NCBI RefSeq assembly: GCF_900099765.1
Contig: NZ_FNDX01000025.1
Location: 1 to 64,000, forward strand
Reading direction: 5' to 3'
Source of the DNA: Paenibacillus typhae
GTDB lineage: Bacteria > Bacillota > Bacilli > Paenibacillales > Paenibacillaceae
Length of the DNA stretch: 64,000 bases
The notes below the pieces were generated by a model, which was not told where the DNA came from, searched no databases, and saw only the letters and a list, made by a program, of their open reading frames with translations. Below, piece by piece: positions 15,228 through 24,440 of the stretch. Both the position numbers and the translations under genes were made by a program. Each line of letters begins with the position of its first letter. The stretch's first letter is position 1.

Positions 15228-15590
15228 TCAGATCAATGAGATAGCAAGCAGCTCGAACAGCACCAGCGGCAGAATGACATTGTTGTTAACAGGACCCGGA
15301 TAAGGCGGATACGGATAACCCAGCCCAGGGTATGGCTTGTAATAAGGGTTATAGAATCCGCGCGGCGCGTCCATCGTGACTGTGACCATCAGGTACATAT
15401 TTTTGCTGTCCATCCCGGCAATGATGCCTTCATGCGTCATTCCGTCGAGAGTCTGAACCTTCACCTTATGATTTAAATAGGGTTTACAGGAATGATGCAG
15501 GGTCTCGCGAACCCCATGTAAATGCTGCACAACCGCCGGATCAGCCTGATAGATCACTGTAGCCGTCTGGCCGGCATTGTATGTCGACAT
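15228..15590 (-). CDS. Sm-like protein with Pro/Tyr linker and hydrophobic tail, paralogue of 3997-4245
   Basis: A 120-residue protein with GGAGG eight bases before the ATG. The N-terminal 35 residues (HLHGVRETLHHSC) are His-rich. The core KVKVQTLDGMTHEGIIAGMD, then NMYLMVTV, matches the Sm-like core of the 82-residue protein at 3997-4245. A Pro/Tyr/Gly tract (YNPYYKPYPGLGYPYPPYPG) and a hydrophobic end LVLFELLAISLI follow. The shared end LLAI[A/S]LI at the very C-terminus is striking. Function unknown. Confidence 0.6.
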   Translation of the reverse strand: MSTYNAGQTATVIYQADPAVVQHLHGVRETLHHSCKPYLNHKVKVQTLDGMTHEGIIAGMDSKNMYLMVTVTMDAPRGFYNPYYKPYPGLGYPYPPYPGPVNNNVILPLVLFELLAISLI

Positions 15591-15794
15591 AGCATCCTAC
15601 CTCCGTAATTGGATTTGCTCCATTCTATGCAGATGCCTATATGATGGTGTCTTTGGAGAATCCGTCCCGTTGTCCGGCCCACAGCCGTATCCCGGTATTG
15701 ACTGCTTCCGCCCACGCCAAAAAACCGCACACCGGCACAGGCCAGGTACGGTTCTACGGGCTATAACACTATGCAGAGCAGACCCAGCCGCAGC

Positions 15795-16631
15795 TTAAAA
15801 AGCCACTCCAATCCCGCCTTCACCGGCATATGTCCCCATAACCGGGCCCATGCTGGAGAATACCACCTCTTTGAAGGGGTGTTTTTCGAGAATACGCGCT
15901 TTGATCTCCAGCGCCAGCTTCTCGCAGTTGCTGTGAACAATAGCAATCGCTGCTTTCTCGTAATCGTACTGCTTCTCGTCGAGCTTGCTTAACAGCAGAT
16001 TCAGCGCTTTAGGCAAACCGCGCGTCTTCTCCACTACCTCAACTCTGCCCTCATCGCTGATCTTCAGCAGCAGCTTGATGTTAAGTACAGATGCTACTGC
16101 GCCGGACAAACGGTTCAAGCGTCCGCCTTTTATAACGTTCTCTAAAGTATCCAGCGTGAAATAGGCTGTTGTTTCTTCAACTTGCTTAAGTACGCTTTCC
16201 TTCAGTTCGGCCAGGCTGCTGGTGAGTGACAGACGCGCCGCCGTTGCCACAAGAAGCGACAGCCCTCCGGAAAATCTTTTGGTATCTATAACTTCGATCG
16301 CGTTCGGATGTCCTTCTTCCTCATACATCTCCTTGGCAATCGTGGCTGTCTGATAAGTGCTGCTGATGTTGGAGGACATACAGAGGACCAAGATATCCGT
16401 GCCCGGCTCCACCTCCTTGAATGCTTCGAGAAAGCTTTGCGGGCTTGGGCTGGCCGTTGTCGGCAGCTCCTTGGACTCACGCATCATTTCATAAAAGGCT
16501 TTGGTCTCCGTGTGCTCAGGCATCAGATCATGCCCGAAATGAACCGGCAGATGAACAATAGTCACATTATACTTCTCAACATACTCAAGGGGCAGATCGG
16601 AACCGCTGTCCGTAATTATCTTGATGGCCAT
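15795..16631 (-). CDS. DegV family fatty-acid-binding protein
   Basis: A 278-residue DegV-domain protein. DegV/FakB proteins bind a fatty acid and present it to the kinase FakA. The family start IKIITDSGSDLP, the fatty-acid pocket TASPSP followed by QSFLEAF, SSNISSTYQTA and the C-terminal GPVMGTYAGEGGIGVAF are present. AAAGGAG precedes the ATG by nine bases. It is monocistronic; fakA is not in the window. Confidence 0.9.
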   Translation of the reverse strand: MAIKIITDSGSDLPLEYVEKYNVTIVHLPVHFGHDLMPEHTETKAFYEMMRESKELPTTASPSPQSFLEAFKEVEPGTDILVLCMSSNISSTYQTATIAKEMYEEEGHPNAIEVIDTKRFSGGLSLLVATAARLSLTSSLAELKESVLKQVEETTAYFTLDTLENVIKGGRLNRLSGAVASVLNIKLLLKISDEGRVEVVEKTRGLPKALNLLLSKLDEKQYDYEKAAIAIVHSNCEKLALEIKARILEKHPFKEVVFSSMGPVMGTYAGEGGIGVAF

Positions 16632-16868
16632 CAGGGTGCTCTCCTTTCAAATTCTATATCATTATAGACAGGAGTCCGGATTATCAATAGTACATTTTAT
16701 AACTTGTCAAAATTGCGGTTTTATGCTTGAGAATTACAATTTGGTACGATTTCCTTTATTACCCTGAATACTGACGATAATATACAGCGGTTTCCCGCCG
16801 TCCGGTGCTTTCTAACCTATTCCTGATATGATATGGTGTATAAATCAGCTAAAAAGGGAGTGTAGCAA

Positions 16869-17090
16869 GTGAGCAAGAACAGAGTATGGAACCGGGGCAA
16901 GCATAACGGCGGGGGTCTGCAAAAACGGCAGCATCCGGAAGCAGTCGCAGCAAGATCAGAGGCACCTGACGGAAATATCCAAGAGCCGGTTAATCCGCGG
17001 ATTGACGCCGTTAAGCCGATGAACCGCAGCAACTGGGTCAGCCGTCCGGCACGGGTGGCTCCGAAGGATAAGGGACGGACGGAACAATAA
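16869..17090 (+). CDS. small basic hypothetical protein
   Basis: A 73-residue, GTG-started, Asn/Arg/Pro-rich hydrophilic protein (MSKNRVWNRGKHNGGGLQKR). GGGAG lies eight bases upstream. It is probably disordered and has no recognised domain. It precedes the DUF5071 gene by 28 nt and may share its transcript. Confidence 0.5.
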   Translation: MSKNRVWNRGKHNGGGLQKRQHPEAVAARSEAPDGNIQEPVNPRIDAVKPMNRSNWVSRPARVAPKDKGRTEQ

Positions 17091-17118
17091 TATAGGTTAC
17101 TGGAACGGGGCAGCCTGC

Positions 17119-17754
17119 TTGACTAATTTGCCGACAGATAAATATGATTTCAAGAGTGTTGAACGGTTGTCCTGCTTGGAGGAATCCCAGGTGATACCGC
17201 TGATCCCTGAGCTTTTGGAATGGGTGCAGGATATAAACTGGCCTATAGCAGCTGCTGTTGCTGATCTGCTTCAAAAGTATAAGGTTCATACTGTCCCTCA
17301 TATTGAGGCAGTGTTCTTACTGCGGGACGATTCCATCTGGATATACAATATCCTGGCTTATTTAATGAATGAGTGGGACAGCGGATTAGTATCAGCCCTA
17401 TCCTCTTCTATACTCAAACTGGCACAGGCATCGGACATCTATGAAGATACTGATTTGCTGGCTGTTGAGATCCTCTCGAAACATCGTTTGATTACCAAAA
17501 ATGCTGTAGTCATTCTGCTGGAGATAAAGCTGAGCGATGCTGAAGGGTTGTTGAACCGTTTTACAGATGATCAGAAGGCCCTGTATCAGTCAATGGAAAA
17601 TGAACGGCTGCATCTTCTTGGCACCGATCCTGCACAAATGATGAATCATCTCCTCAATTATAGTGAAGTAACACATAGGCAGAAATGGGAGCTTGAAAAT
17701 TTGCTTCGCCGTCACGAAGAAATAGCAGCAACGTTAAGCAGAATTATGGAATAG
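17119..17754 (+). CDS. DUF5071-domain protein
   Basis: A 211-residue protein beginning at TTG 17119 (MTNLPTDKYDFKSVERLSCL). The first 110 residues carry the DUF5071 pattern of PKDK(Y/F)D, then PLIPELLEWVQDINWPIA and an all-helical repeat. Such domains occur in putative immunity proteins of polymorphic toxin systems and as orphans. The second half is helical and not recognised. No toxin gene lies nearby, so immunity is only a possibility. The ribosome site is weak. Confidence 0.65.
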   Translation: MTNLPTDKYDFKSVERLSCLEESQVIPLIPELLEWVQDINWPIAAAVADLLQKYKVHTVPHIEAVFLLRDDSIWIYNILAYLMNEWDSGLVSALSSSILKLAQASDIYEDTDLLAVEILSKHRLITKNAVVILLEIKLSDAEGLLNRFTDDQKALYQSMENERLHLLGTDPAQMMNHLLNYSEVTHRQKWELENLLRRHEEIAATLSRIME

Positions 17755-17784
17755 ACTTATCCAACTTCAAGTTCCAATCATCCA

Positions 17785-17970
17785 GTTGGATTTTCGCCAC
17801 TTAATTTCCGTATTTCTCGTCCTCCACAACGATTAGGTGGAAAATCACCATCTATTTCGGGCTATTTACCGGCTTGAAGGCAATTTCGGCGGAATGAAGT
17901 GGCGTTTTTCCAACTAGATTTTCGATAGCGGGGTTTAGCGGGGAATTAGATGGCATTTTTCCACTAAGAT
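17785..17970. repeat. 186-bp interspersed repeat, copy A
   Basis: Homologous over its whole 186-bp length to 37583-37768. Shared blocks include GTTGGATTTTCG, AAGTGGCGTTTTTCCAA and GAATTAGATGGC. It lies in the 380-bp gene-free gap between the DUF5071 gene and the aldo/keto reductase. No ORF is conserved between the copies. Confidence 0.85.
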
Positions 17971-18052
17971 AAGTTTTATCGTGACCTTCTATCGGGATAG
18001 TCGTAGCGGTTCGCCAGTTCGCACTATCCAGACATGTACATGATTTCTTGGC

Positions 18053-18090
18053 AAAAAAAGATGACTCCGCAATACCGGAATCATCTTTTT
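18053..18090. terminator. aldo/keto reductase terminator
   Basis: AAAAAGATGAcTCCG pairs with CGGAaTCATCTTTTT; U runs on both strands. Confidence 0.85.
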
Positions 18091-18137
18091 AGGTTACTCA
18101 TATTCGTTTTAGAACTACTCCGGCTCCTCCGGCTGCG

Positions 18138-19124
18138 TTACAGGCTTACGCTTCTCATCCCCTGCTCCGGATAACGCGTTCCGGCCGCGCTGCCTTTGGG
18201 TGCCGCCTCATTAATACGCGCCAGCTCCCCTTCGCTTAGCCGGATCGCCAGTGCACCGGCGTTCTCTTCCAGGTACTTTGTCCGTTTGGTGCCGGGGATC
18301 GGCACGATGTCATCGCCCTGGGCGAGCAGCCAGGCCAATGCAAGCTGTGACGGCTGAACGTCCTGTTCAGCAGCAATTTCCTTGATGCGCTCTACAAGCT
18401 CAAGATTCCTGTTGAAGTTCTCGCCCTGAAAGCGCGGGGAATTGCGGCGGTAGTCATCCTCAGCCAAATCCTCAAACGTGCGGATCTGCCCGGTAAGAAA
18501 GCCTCTGCCGAGCGGGCTGTACGGAACAAAGCCAATGCCGAGCTCCCGGCAGACCGGCAGGATCTCATCCTCCACATCACGGCTCCACAGTGAATATTCC
18601 GTCTGGAGCGCTGTAATCGGATGTACCTGATGTGCACGCTGAATGGTAGCCGCGCCGGCCTCCGACAAGCCGAGAAAACGGACTTTACCCGCCTGAACCA
18701 GATCAGCCATCGCGCCTACCGTCTCCTCAATAGTCGTATTCGGGTCTACCCGGTGCTGGTAGTACAGGTCGATATGATCGATACCCAGCCGGCGGAGGCT
18801 GGCATCGCATGCAGCTTTGACATATTCCGGCCGGCCGTTGATGCCAAGCATCCTTCCGTCGCTGCTGCGTACATTGCCGAACTTGGTAGCGATAATGACA
18901 TCGTTACGGCGGCCTTTGACCGCCTGTCCTACCAGCTCCTCATTCCGCCCGACGCCATACATATCCGCCGTATCCAAAAAGTTAATGCCCAAATCAAACG
19001 CACGGTAAATCGTCCGCACCGACTCCTGATCATCCCGCCCGCTGTAGAAATCAGACATTCCCATGCAGCCAAGTCCAAGCGCCGATACCTTGAGCCCTTC
19101 ACGTCCCAGTGTTCTGGTATTCAT
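18138..19124 (-). CDS. aldo/keto reductase
   Basis: An NADP-dependent aldo/keto reductase of the AKR13-like group, 328 residues. The catalytic tetrad is visible as DTADMYG (Asp/Tyr), ATKFG (Lys) and YYQHRVD (His). The cofactor loop is IPGTKRTKYLEEN. I use the ATG at 19124 (MNTRTLGREGLKVSALGLGC) with GGAG six bases upstream. Single gene; substrate unknown. Confidence 0.9.
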   Translation of the reverse strand: MNTRTLGREGLKVSALGLGCMGMSDFYSGRDDQESVRTIYRAFDLGINFLDTADMYGVGRNEELVGQAVKGRRNDVIIATKFGNVRSSDGRMLGINGRPEYVKAACDASLRRLGIDHIDLYYQHRVDPNTTIEETVGAMADLVQAGKVRFLGLSEAGAATIQRAHQVHPITALQTEYSLWSRDVEDEILPVCRELGIGFVPYSPLGRGFLTGQIRTFEDLAEDDYRRNSPRFQGENFNRNLELVERIKEIAAEQDVQPSQLALAWLLAQGDDIVPIPGTKRTKYLEENAGALAIRLSEGELARINEAAPKGSAAGTRYPEQGMRSVSL

Positions 19125-19205
19125 TATCCACTCCGCCTCTCCTGAGCATAAATTGTACAAACGGCATCTCAGATAATCACATTACTCCGCTCACCGGTAA
19201 AAAGC

Positions 19206-19242
19206 AAAAAAAAGGATGAGCGGCTGCGAGCCGTCCACCCTT
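19206..19242 (-). terminator. terminator of the pectin/xylan operon
   Basis: On the minus strand CGGCT-cgc-AGCCG is extended by AAGG...CCTT and followed by U7, 38 nt after the GH43 stop. Confidence 0.75.
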
Positions 19243-19280
19243 CTGCTGTTACTCCTTCAGCCTATGCTGGCTGATTGCCC

Positions 19281-20852
19281 TTACAAATCCCTGCCCTCAT
19301 AGCGGAAATATGAGAAATCCGCATAGCTGCCGCCAAACTGGTTCATGTCATGGGCAGCGATGCCCACAAAGTTACCGGTGAAGCCGCCGGAGAGGAAGCC
19401 GAGGTCTTGCGGTCCATAGAGGGCTGTCCACTCCTCCGTATCACTGTGGCGGTAAAAGAATTGTCCCGCAGCCCCTTCAACGGACACAGCCAGCTGTACC
19501 GGCGACTGGCCGTCAAAAGCAATCGTCTCGGGCTCATAGGTGAAGCTGTCCGCTTCGCATTTCATCAGCCGAAGTACGCTGCCCTGGCCCTGCTCATGCG
19601 AGATATATGCGTACAGATAATTGTCCTCGTTCAGATACAGCAGCAGGCCAGCCATCTGCAGATAGCTCTTCGGCTGATATTCCAGCGCCGTTTCCGCGCG
19701 GAAGCTTATATCACTCTGGCGTACCGCCAGAATATGATGCTTGAACAGGCTCTGTACAGATTCACCGGCAGTAAGCCGGAGATAACCGGGACGTGCTGTA
19801 AATGAACACCAGCTGTCGTCCGCCAGAATCCGCAGGGTGTTCCATCTCTTCTTCAGCTTCGGGCCGTCGAAGCGGTCCTCGAATACTGACCAGCGGCCAG
19901 CCCCGCTTACAGTCACGCCCTCTGGAGCAGGAAGCGTAAGCTGCGGCTCATTGCCGCCTGCGCTAAGGCGCAGCCAGCCTGCTTCATCCCAGTACACCTG
20001 CTGCAGCGCTGTCTCTCGGCCCAGTATGGCGTACTTGCCGTCCACCGGACGGGTGCAAAGATGGGCCATATACCACTCCCCGCCCGGCGTCTGCACCAGG
20101 CTGCCGTGTCCGGCACACTGCAAGGGCAGGTCCGGGTTGTTGCGCGAGGTGAGCATCGGGTTGAGCGGGTCTACCTCATAGGGGCCGGCCAGCTCCCGGG
20201 AACGGGCAACTGTAACGGCATGGCCGGAGCCTGTTCCCCCTTCGGCGGTAATGAGGTAGTAATAGCCGTTCTGCTTATAAATATGCGGCGCTTCCGTCTT
20301 CTTCAGCGGTGTACAGTCAAACAGCTTGGCCGGCTCGCCGGTCAGCCGCTGCGCAGCAGCGTCATACTCTTGAATCACAATGCCGCTGGATTTGTTGCCC
20401 TCCAGAATGCGGTAATCCCACAGGGCATTGAGCAGCCATTTCCGGCCGTCGCTGTCATGGAACAGGGAAGGATCGAAGCCGCTGCTGTTCAGGTAGACCG
20501 GCTCTGACCATGGACCTTCAATGGATGGCGCCGTCATCAGGTAGTTATGGCAGTCCTTGAACGGGCGTTTGGTGCTTTTGACATCCGTATACACCAGGTA
20601 GAACAGATTATCATGATAGCTCAGCTGCGGCGCCCAAATGCTGCAGTTCTTCGGATTCCCGCGCAGCTCAACCTGCGAGGTAAGAATATCGGTGCAGTGC
20701 TCCCACTCCGCGAGATTCCCGGATGTGTAAATCCGTACTCCCGGCAACCATTCAAACGAGGAAACAGCAATATAATAGGTTTCTCCGACACGCAGAATGC
20801 AAGGGTCCGGGTTAAAACCCGGCAGTATCGGATTACGGATGATTGCAGTCAT
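19281..20852 (-). CDS. GH43 family beta-xylosidase / arabinofuranosidase
   Basis: A 523-residue cytoplasmic glycosidase of the GH43 beta-xylosidase type, releasing xylose or arabinose from short oligosaccharides. Five-blade propeller residues appear as PGFNPDPCILRVG (catalytic base Asp), SSGFDPSLFHD and KKTEAPHIYK (general acid Glu). The C-terminal half (about 320-523) is the beta-sandwich domain (FEDRFDGPKLKKRWNTLR). The start is the ATG at 20852 (MTAIIRNPILPGFNPDP). A longer in-frame extension reads through non-family residues and is rejected. Last gene of the operon. Confidence 0.9.
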   Translation of the reverse strand: MTAIIRNPILPGFNPDPCILRVGETYYIAVSSFEWLPGVRIYTSGNLAEWEHCTDILTSQVELRGNPKNCSIWAPQLSYHDNLFYLVYTDVKSTKRPFKDCHNYLMTAPSIEGPWSEPVYLNSSGFDPSLFHDSDGRKWLLNALWDYRILEGNKSSGIVIQEYDAAAQRLTGEPAKLFDCTPLKKTEAPHIYKQNGYYYLITAEGGTGSGHAVTVARSRELAGPYEVDPLNPMLTSRNNPDLPLQCAGHGSLVQTPGGEWYMAHLCTRPVDGKYAILGRETALQQVYWDEAGWLRLSAGGNEPQLTLPAPEGVTVSGAGRWSVFEDRFDGPKLKKRWNTLRILADDSWCSFTARPGYLRLTAGESVQSLFKHHILAVRQSDISFRAETALEYQPKSYLQMAGLLLYLNEDNYLYAYISHEQGQGSVLRLMKCEADSFTYEPETIAFDGQSPVQLAVSVEGAAGQFFYRHSDTEEWTALYGPQDLGFLSGGFTGNFVGIAAHDMNQFGGSYADFSYFRYEGRDL

Positions 20853-20967
20853 AAGCCAGCTAACCCACCTTTCTAGTTTCTTGATTGCTATAGCCAAACT
20901 TTGCAGTCCCTTGCCTGGTTTATAACACCAGCCAATCATTTCCCTTAGAGGAGCCGCTAACCAAACC

Positions 20968-21879
20968 CTACAAATGCTCCGCCAAAAAAGCCTGCCAGGC
21001 CACCCGCATCTCCAGCGTCTCCATATGCCCGCCTGTTGCCGTGATGTTCTGCCAGTGCTCCGGTTTTCCCGCAGCCTCATAAGCTTCGGACAGGCCCTCA
21101 TCCAGCAGCCTTACGCCCTCAGCCGGACACATCCGGTCACTGCGTCCGTTCAGGCTCATCCGCGCCCGCGGAACGATCCGCTGCTGGATCTCAAGCGTCG
21201 TGTAGTGCTTTAGCAGCCCCGGAACATAGGAGTAGAAGCCGTGATGATCCAGGCCTCTTTTGTCGATCAAAGTCTGAGCCTCCACCTGTCCGCAAATATC
21301 GACCGTTACCTTGACCCGCTCATCCAGCGCAGCCAGCCACCAGGCCATCAGCCCCCCCATCGACATGCCGATGGTGCCGATCCGCTCAGCGTCAATGTCC
21401 TCACGGCAGCACAGATAGTCCAGCGCCCGGCGGCTGTCGTAGAGCATCATGCCCCACAGGACTTTGCCCGTCCAGAGCATTTCCTTCACCAGCTCGCTCT
21501 CGGCCTTGCCGCCGCGCTCGTTGAAACCCCACATGTCTATGCAGCAGACGGCATAGCCCATGTCTGTCAGCGTCTTGGCGAAGGAAGGCGACTGCAGATA
21601 GGTGCTGCTGCTAAGCAGCTCCTTGCGGCCATTCGTGTAATTCCCGCCGTGCGAATGGTTGAACAATACCAGGGGGAACGGCCCGTCGCCTTCCAGTGGC
21701 TTAACGAGCGTTGCCGGCACCTTCTCTACCCCATTCAGCTCAAGCAGCAGCGATTCCATCCGGAAGCCGTCATGAATCTCCTGCTTCAGCAGCACCGCTT
21801 CAACCGGTCCCGGACCATGCTCCGGCAGATCGCCGAGCAGTGATTCCAAAGGAACTTTCTGATCACTCATCTCAAGCAC
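20968..21879 (-). CDS. alpha/beta hydrolase, probable esterase of the pectin operon
   Basis: A 303-residue alpha/beta hydrolase of the dienelactone hydrolase / acetyl-xylan-esterase-like class. The nucleophile elbow is GMSMGG, the oxyanion region FNHSHGGNY, and the catalytic His is in GGHMETLE. A GTG start at 21879 has AAGGGA seven bases upstream and lies four bases past the GH28 stop; the ATG at 21870 is the alternative. Position between GH28 and GH43 suggests removal of acetyl or similar groups from imported sugar fragments; this is inference. Confidence 0.8.
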   Translation of the reverse strand: MLEMSDQKVPLESLLGDLPEHGPGPVEAVLLKQEIHDGFRMESLLLELNGVEKVPATLVKPLEGDGPFPLVLFNHSHGGNYTNGRKELLSSSTYLQSPSFAKTLTDMGYAVCCIDMWGFNERGGKAESELVKEMLWTGKVLWGMMLYDSRRALDYLCCREDIDAERIGTIGMSMGGLMAWWLAALDERVKVTVDICGQVEAQTLIDKRGLDHHGFYSYVPGLLKHYTTLEIQQRIVPRARMSLNGRSDRMCPAEGVRLLDEGLSEAYEAAGKPEHWQNITATGGHMETLEMRVAWQAFLAEHL

Positions 21880-21883
21880 CGTC

Positions 21884-23248
21884 CTATCCCTTCAAATTCA
21901 GATCAGCCCCTTCAAGCGTTACCCGCTCTTCCAGCTGCTCCGGCTTGCGTGTGTTCCGCGACTGGCAGCTAACCAGCTCGACCTCTTCCCCGTTCTCGAT
22001 ATAGAAGGCCGGTCCCTCATGATTCTCGACCGTCACCTGATGGAACTTCACATTCCGCACATTGCCGAGGTAGAACCCGCGGTTGTTCATATTCTCCATG
22101 CCTGTCATCATGTCCGGATGGCCCGGTACCGCATTCTCAGCCATGGAAATGTCAACATTGCTGAACGTTACTTCGGATACATACTGCTCAGCCAGCCCGT
22201 ACAGGAATCCGGCAGCGGCATGAACATTGCGTGCAGTAATGTTGGCAAAATGAACCCGGCGGAAGCACGGCGTCTCTTCCGTAATGGGATAAGGATTTTT
22301 ATCCCAGACATATTTCTCCTTGCCGCGCGGGCCGCAGAAGTAATAGAGATTCATCGTAAACGGACACAGCACATGGTCCATTACAATGTTGGAGATGCGG
22401 ATATCTTCGACTGTTCCGCCCCGGCCGCGCCGCGACTTCATCCGGATCCCGCGGTCCGTCTCCTTGAAGATACAGTTGCTGATGACGACATTGCGGATAT
22501 CCCCGCTCATCTCGCTGCCGAGCACGACAGCGCCGTGGCCGTGGGCCATGGTGCAGTTCGTGATCGTAATATTTTCACACGGAATCCGCTCTGCCGTATC
22601 CTCGGTTCCCGCCTTGATCGCAATGCAGTCGTCCCCGACATCAATGCTGCAGTTGCTGATCCGCACACCGTTACAGGACTCCGGATCGATCCCGTCCGTA
22701 TTCGGGGAATCGGCCGGATTGATGATCGACACATTGTCCACAGTGACATTGCTGCACTCAATCGGATTAACTGTCCAGCTTGGCGAATTGAGCAGCGTAA
22801 CGTCCTTGATCGTTACCCGGCTGCAGCGGTCAAAGCTGATCAGCTTCGGACGCGGATACGCCAGCTCGCCGCGGCGGTTACGGAACACATCCCACCATAG
22901 TCCCCCGTCGCCGTCAAGCGTTCCGCTGCCTGTGATGGAGATGTTGACCAGGTCGCTGCCGTAGATGCAGGAGGCATAGACCTGCTGCCGGACGCCTTCC
23001 CATCTGGATTCCACCACCGGGTAATCTGCCTGATCCGTACTGAAGGACAGCACGGCCCCGGGGCTTAGATGCAGCTCAATGTTGCTTTTCAAGATAATAG
23101 CTCCGCTCAGAAACCGCCCTGCCGGAACATATACAGTCCCGCCCCCGGCTTCACTTGCTGCTGCTATCGCTTCATGAATTGCAGAAGTTGCAAGGATTCC
23201 GCTATCCCGCTGTGCGCCGTAATCGGCAATATTATACACCTGCAGCAT
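21884..23248 (-). CDS. GH28 family polygalacturonase-like glycosidase
   Basis: A right-handed beta-helix glycoside hydrolase, 454 residues. The GH28 catalytic motifs are NTDG (183-186), DD (206-207), HGHG (236-239) and RMK (269-271). There is no signal peptide, so it works on imported oligogalacturonides or rhamnogalacturonan fragments. AAGGAGG is five bases from the ATG. The first 17 bases overlap the end of the GH105 gene. Confidence 0.93.
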   Translation of the reverse strand: MLQVYNIADYGAQRDSGILATSAIHEAIAAASEAGGGTVYVPAGRFLSGAIILKSNIELHLSPGAVLSFSTDQADYPVVESRWEGVRQQVYASCIYGSDLVNISITGSGTLDGDGGLWWDVFRNRRGELAYPRPKLISFDRCSRVTIKDVTLLNSPSWTVNPIECSNVTVDNVSIINPADSPNTDGIDPESCNGVRISNCSIDVGDDCIAIKAGTEDTAERIPCENITITNCTMAHGHGAVVLGSEMSGDIRNVVISNCIFKETDRGIRMKSRRGRGGTVEDIRISNIVMDHVLCPFTMNLYYFCGPRGKEKYVWDKNPYPITEETPCFRRVHFANITARNVHAAAGFLYGLAEQYVSEVTFSNVDISMAENAVPGHPDMMTGMENMNNRGFYLGNVRNVKFHQVTVENHEGPAFYIENGEEVELVSCQSRNTRKPEQLEERVTLEGADLNLKG

Positions 23249-24398
23249 GGGAACCTCCTTGTCCGGACAGCCCGGAAACGCCGGAGCCTGCTCTTAATTG
23301 CTCATACTCCGCGCAAGCCTGCAGGAATGCCCCCAGCCCCTTCTGGTCGTTCGTAATAATCGGCTCGCTGATGTAATACGCATACGTTCCGTCACGTTTG
23401 TCCGCACCGCCGAGTCCGGCTACCTGGCAGTTTTTGTTCAGGTTGACCCGGCCTTCCTTGGTTACAAGCACAAATTCGGCAATCAGCCCGGCGTAAGCGC
23501 GGTCCAGCACCTCTGTCCAGCTGTTATCCAGAGCACCCAACCGGATTCCCTTGGCGATTGCAAATACGATCATGCTGGAAGCCGATGCTTCCAGATAGTT
23601 GCCTTTCCGTTCCCCCAGATCTACCACCTGGTACCACACGCCTGCTTCGGCATCCTGATAGTTCTTCAGCGCGTCAAGGGTATCCCGCAGAATACGCACC
23701 AGCTCAGCGTAATCAGCATGATCTTCCGGCAGCATTTCCAGCACATCGACCAGGGCCATCAGATACCAGCCCATCGAGCGGCCCCAGAAATTCTCGGACA
23801 GGCCGGTCTCCGGATTGCACCATGGCTGAACCTTCTTTTCGTCCCAGGCATGGAACAGCAGTCCGGTTACCGGGTCTTTGGTATGCTTTTCGCACAGGAT
23901 AAACTGCTTCGTAACATCATCCAAATTTGCCCCTCCCTCAAAAGTCAGCAAATACTCCAGATAGAACGGTGACCCCATATACAGGCCGTCGAGCCAGATC
24001 TGGTACGGATAGATTTGTTTATGCCAGAATGCGCCCTCCGAGGTCCGGGGATGGGTCTGCAGCTGATCGCGCAGGTTAGCGGCCGCCAGCTTGTATTTTT
24101 CAAGTCCGGTCTCTGCATACAGCGTAAACAGCAGCTTGCCGTTATTGATATGATCAATGTTGTATTCATCCTTGCGGTAGCCGAGGATACTGCCGTCCTC
24201 CTGAATGAAATAGTCCATATTGTCTGCGATATAGTTGAAATATTTGCGTTCACCACTCTGCTTCCACAGCAGCTCATAGCCCTTCAGCACCACACCGTAA
24301 TCATACGACCATTTGCCGTTGTAACCCTTATCCTCGTACAGTCTCGGCAGACGCTCCATCAGCGTATCCGCCGTCTTTACAACCCATTTCTCTCCCAC
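23232..24398 (-). CDS. GH105 unsaturated rhamnogalacturonyl hydrolase
   Basis: A 388-residue (alpha/alpha)6 barrel enzyme of the YteR/YesR type, which hydrolyses the unsaturated galacturonyl residue left by lyases. Typical segments are WSYDYGVVLKGYE, EYNIDHINNGKLLFTLY, HAWDEKKVQPW, FWGRSMGWYLMALVDVLE and LEASASSMIVFAIAKGIRLG. I use the GTG at 24398 with GAGGAGG seven bases upstream. The C-terminus ends in a Gly/Ser-rich tail overlapping GH28. It lacks a signal peptide. Confidence 0.92.
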   Translation of the reverse strand: MGEKWVVKTADTLMERLPRLYEDKGYNGKWSYDYGVVLKGYELLWKQSGERKYFNYIADNMDYFIQEDGSILGYRKDEYNIDHINNGKLLFTLYAETGLEKYKLAAANLRDQLQTHPRTSEGAFWHKQIYPYQIWLDGLYMGSPFYLEYLLTFEGGANLDDVTKQFILCEKHTKDPVTGLLFHAWDEKKVQPWCNPETGLSENFWGRSMGWYLMALVDVLEMLPEDHADYAELVRILRDTLDALKNYQDAEAGVWYQVVDLGERKGNYLEASASSMIVFAIAKGIRLGALDNSWTEVLDRAYAGLIAEFVLVTKEGRVNLNKNCQVAGLGGADKRDGTYAYYISEPIITNDQKGLGAFLQACAEYEQLRAGSGVSGLSGQGGSHAAGV

Positions 24399-24440
24399 TT
24401 TGCATCCTCCTCTTATTGTCAAAAAAAGTCCCTCTAACCT

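Noticed and set aside
17119..17754. Polymorphic toxin immunity locus around the DUF5071 protein
   Set aside because: No toxin-like or secretion-linked gene is adjacent; the domain alone does not prove immunity.
22019..22900. 293-codon open frame on the + strand
   Set aside because: Antisense to the GH28 gene, whose catalytic motifs are all present on the other strand.
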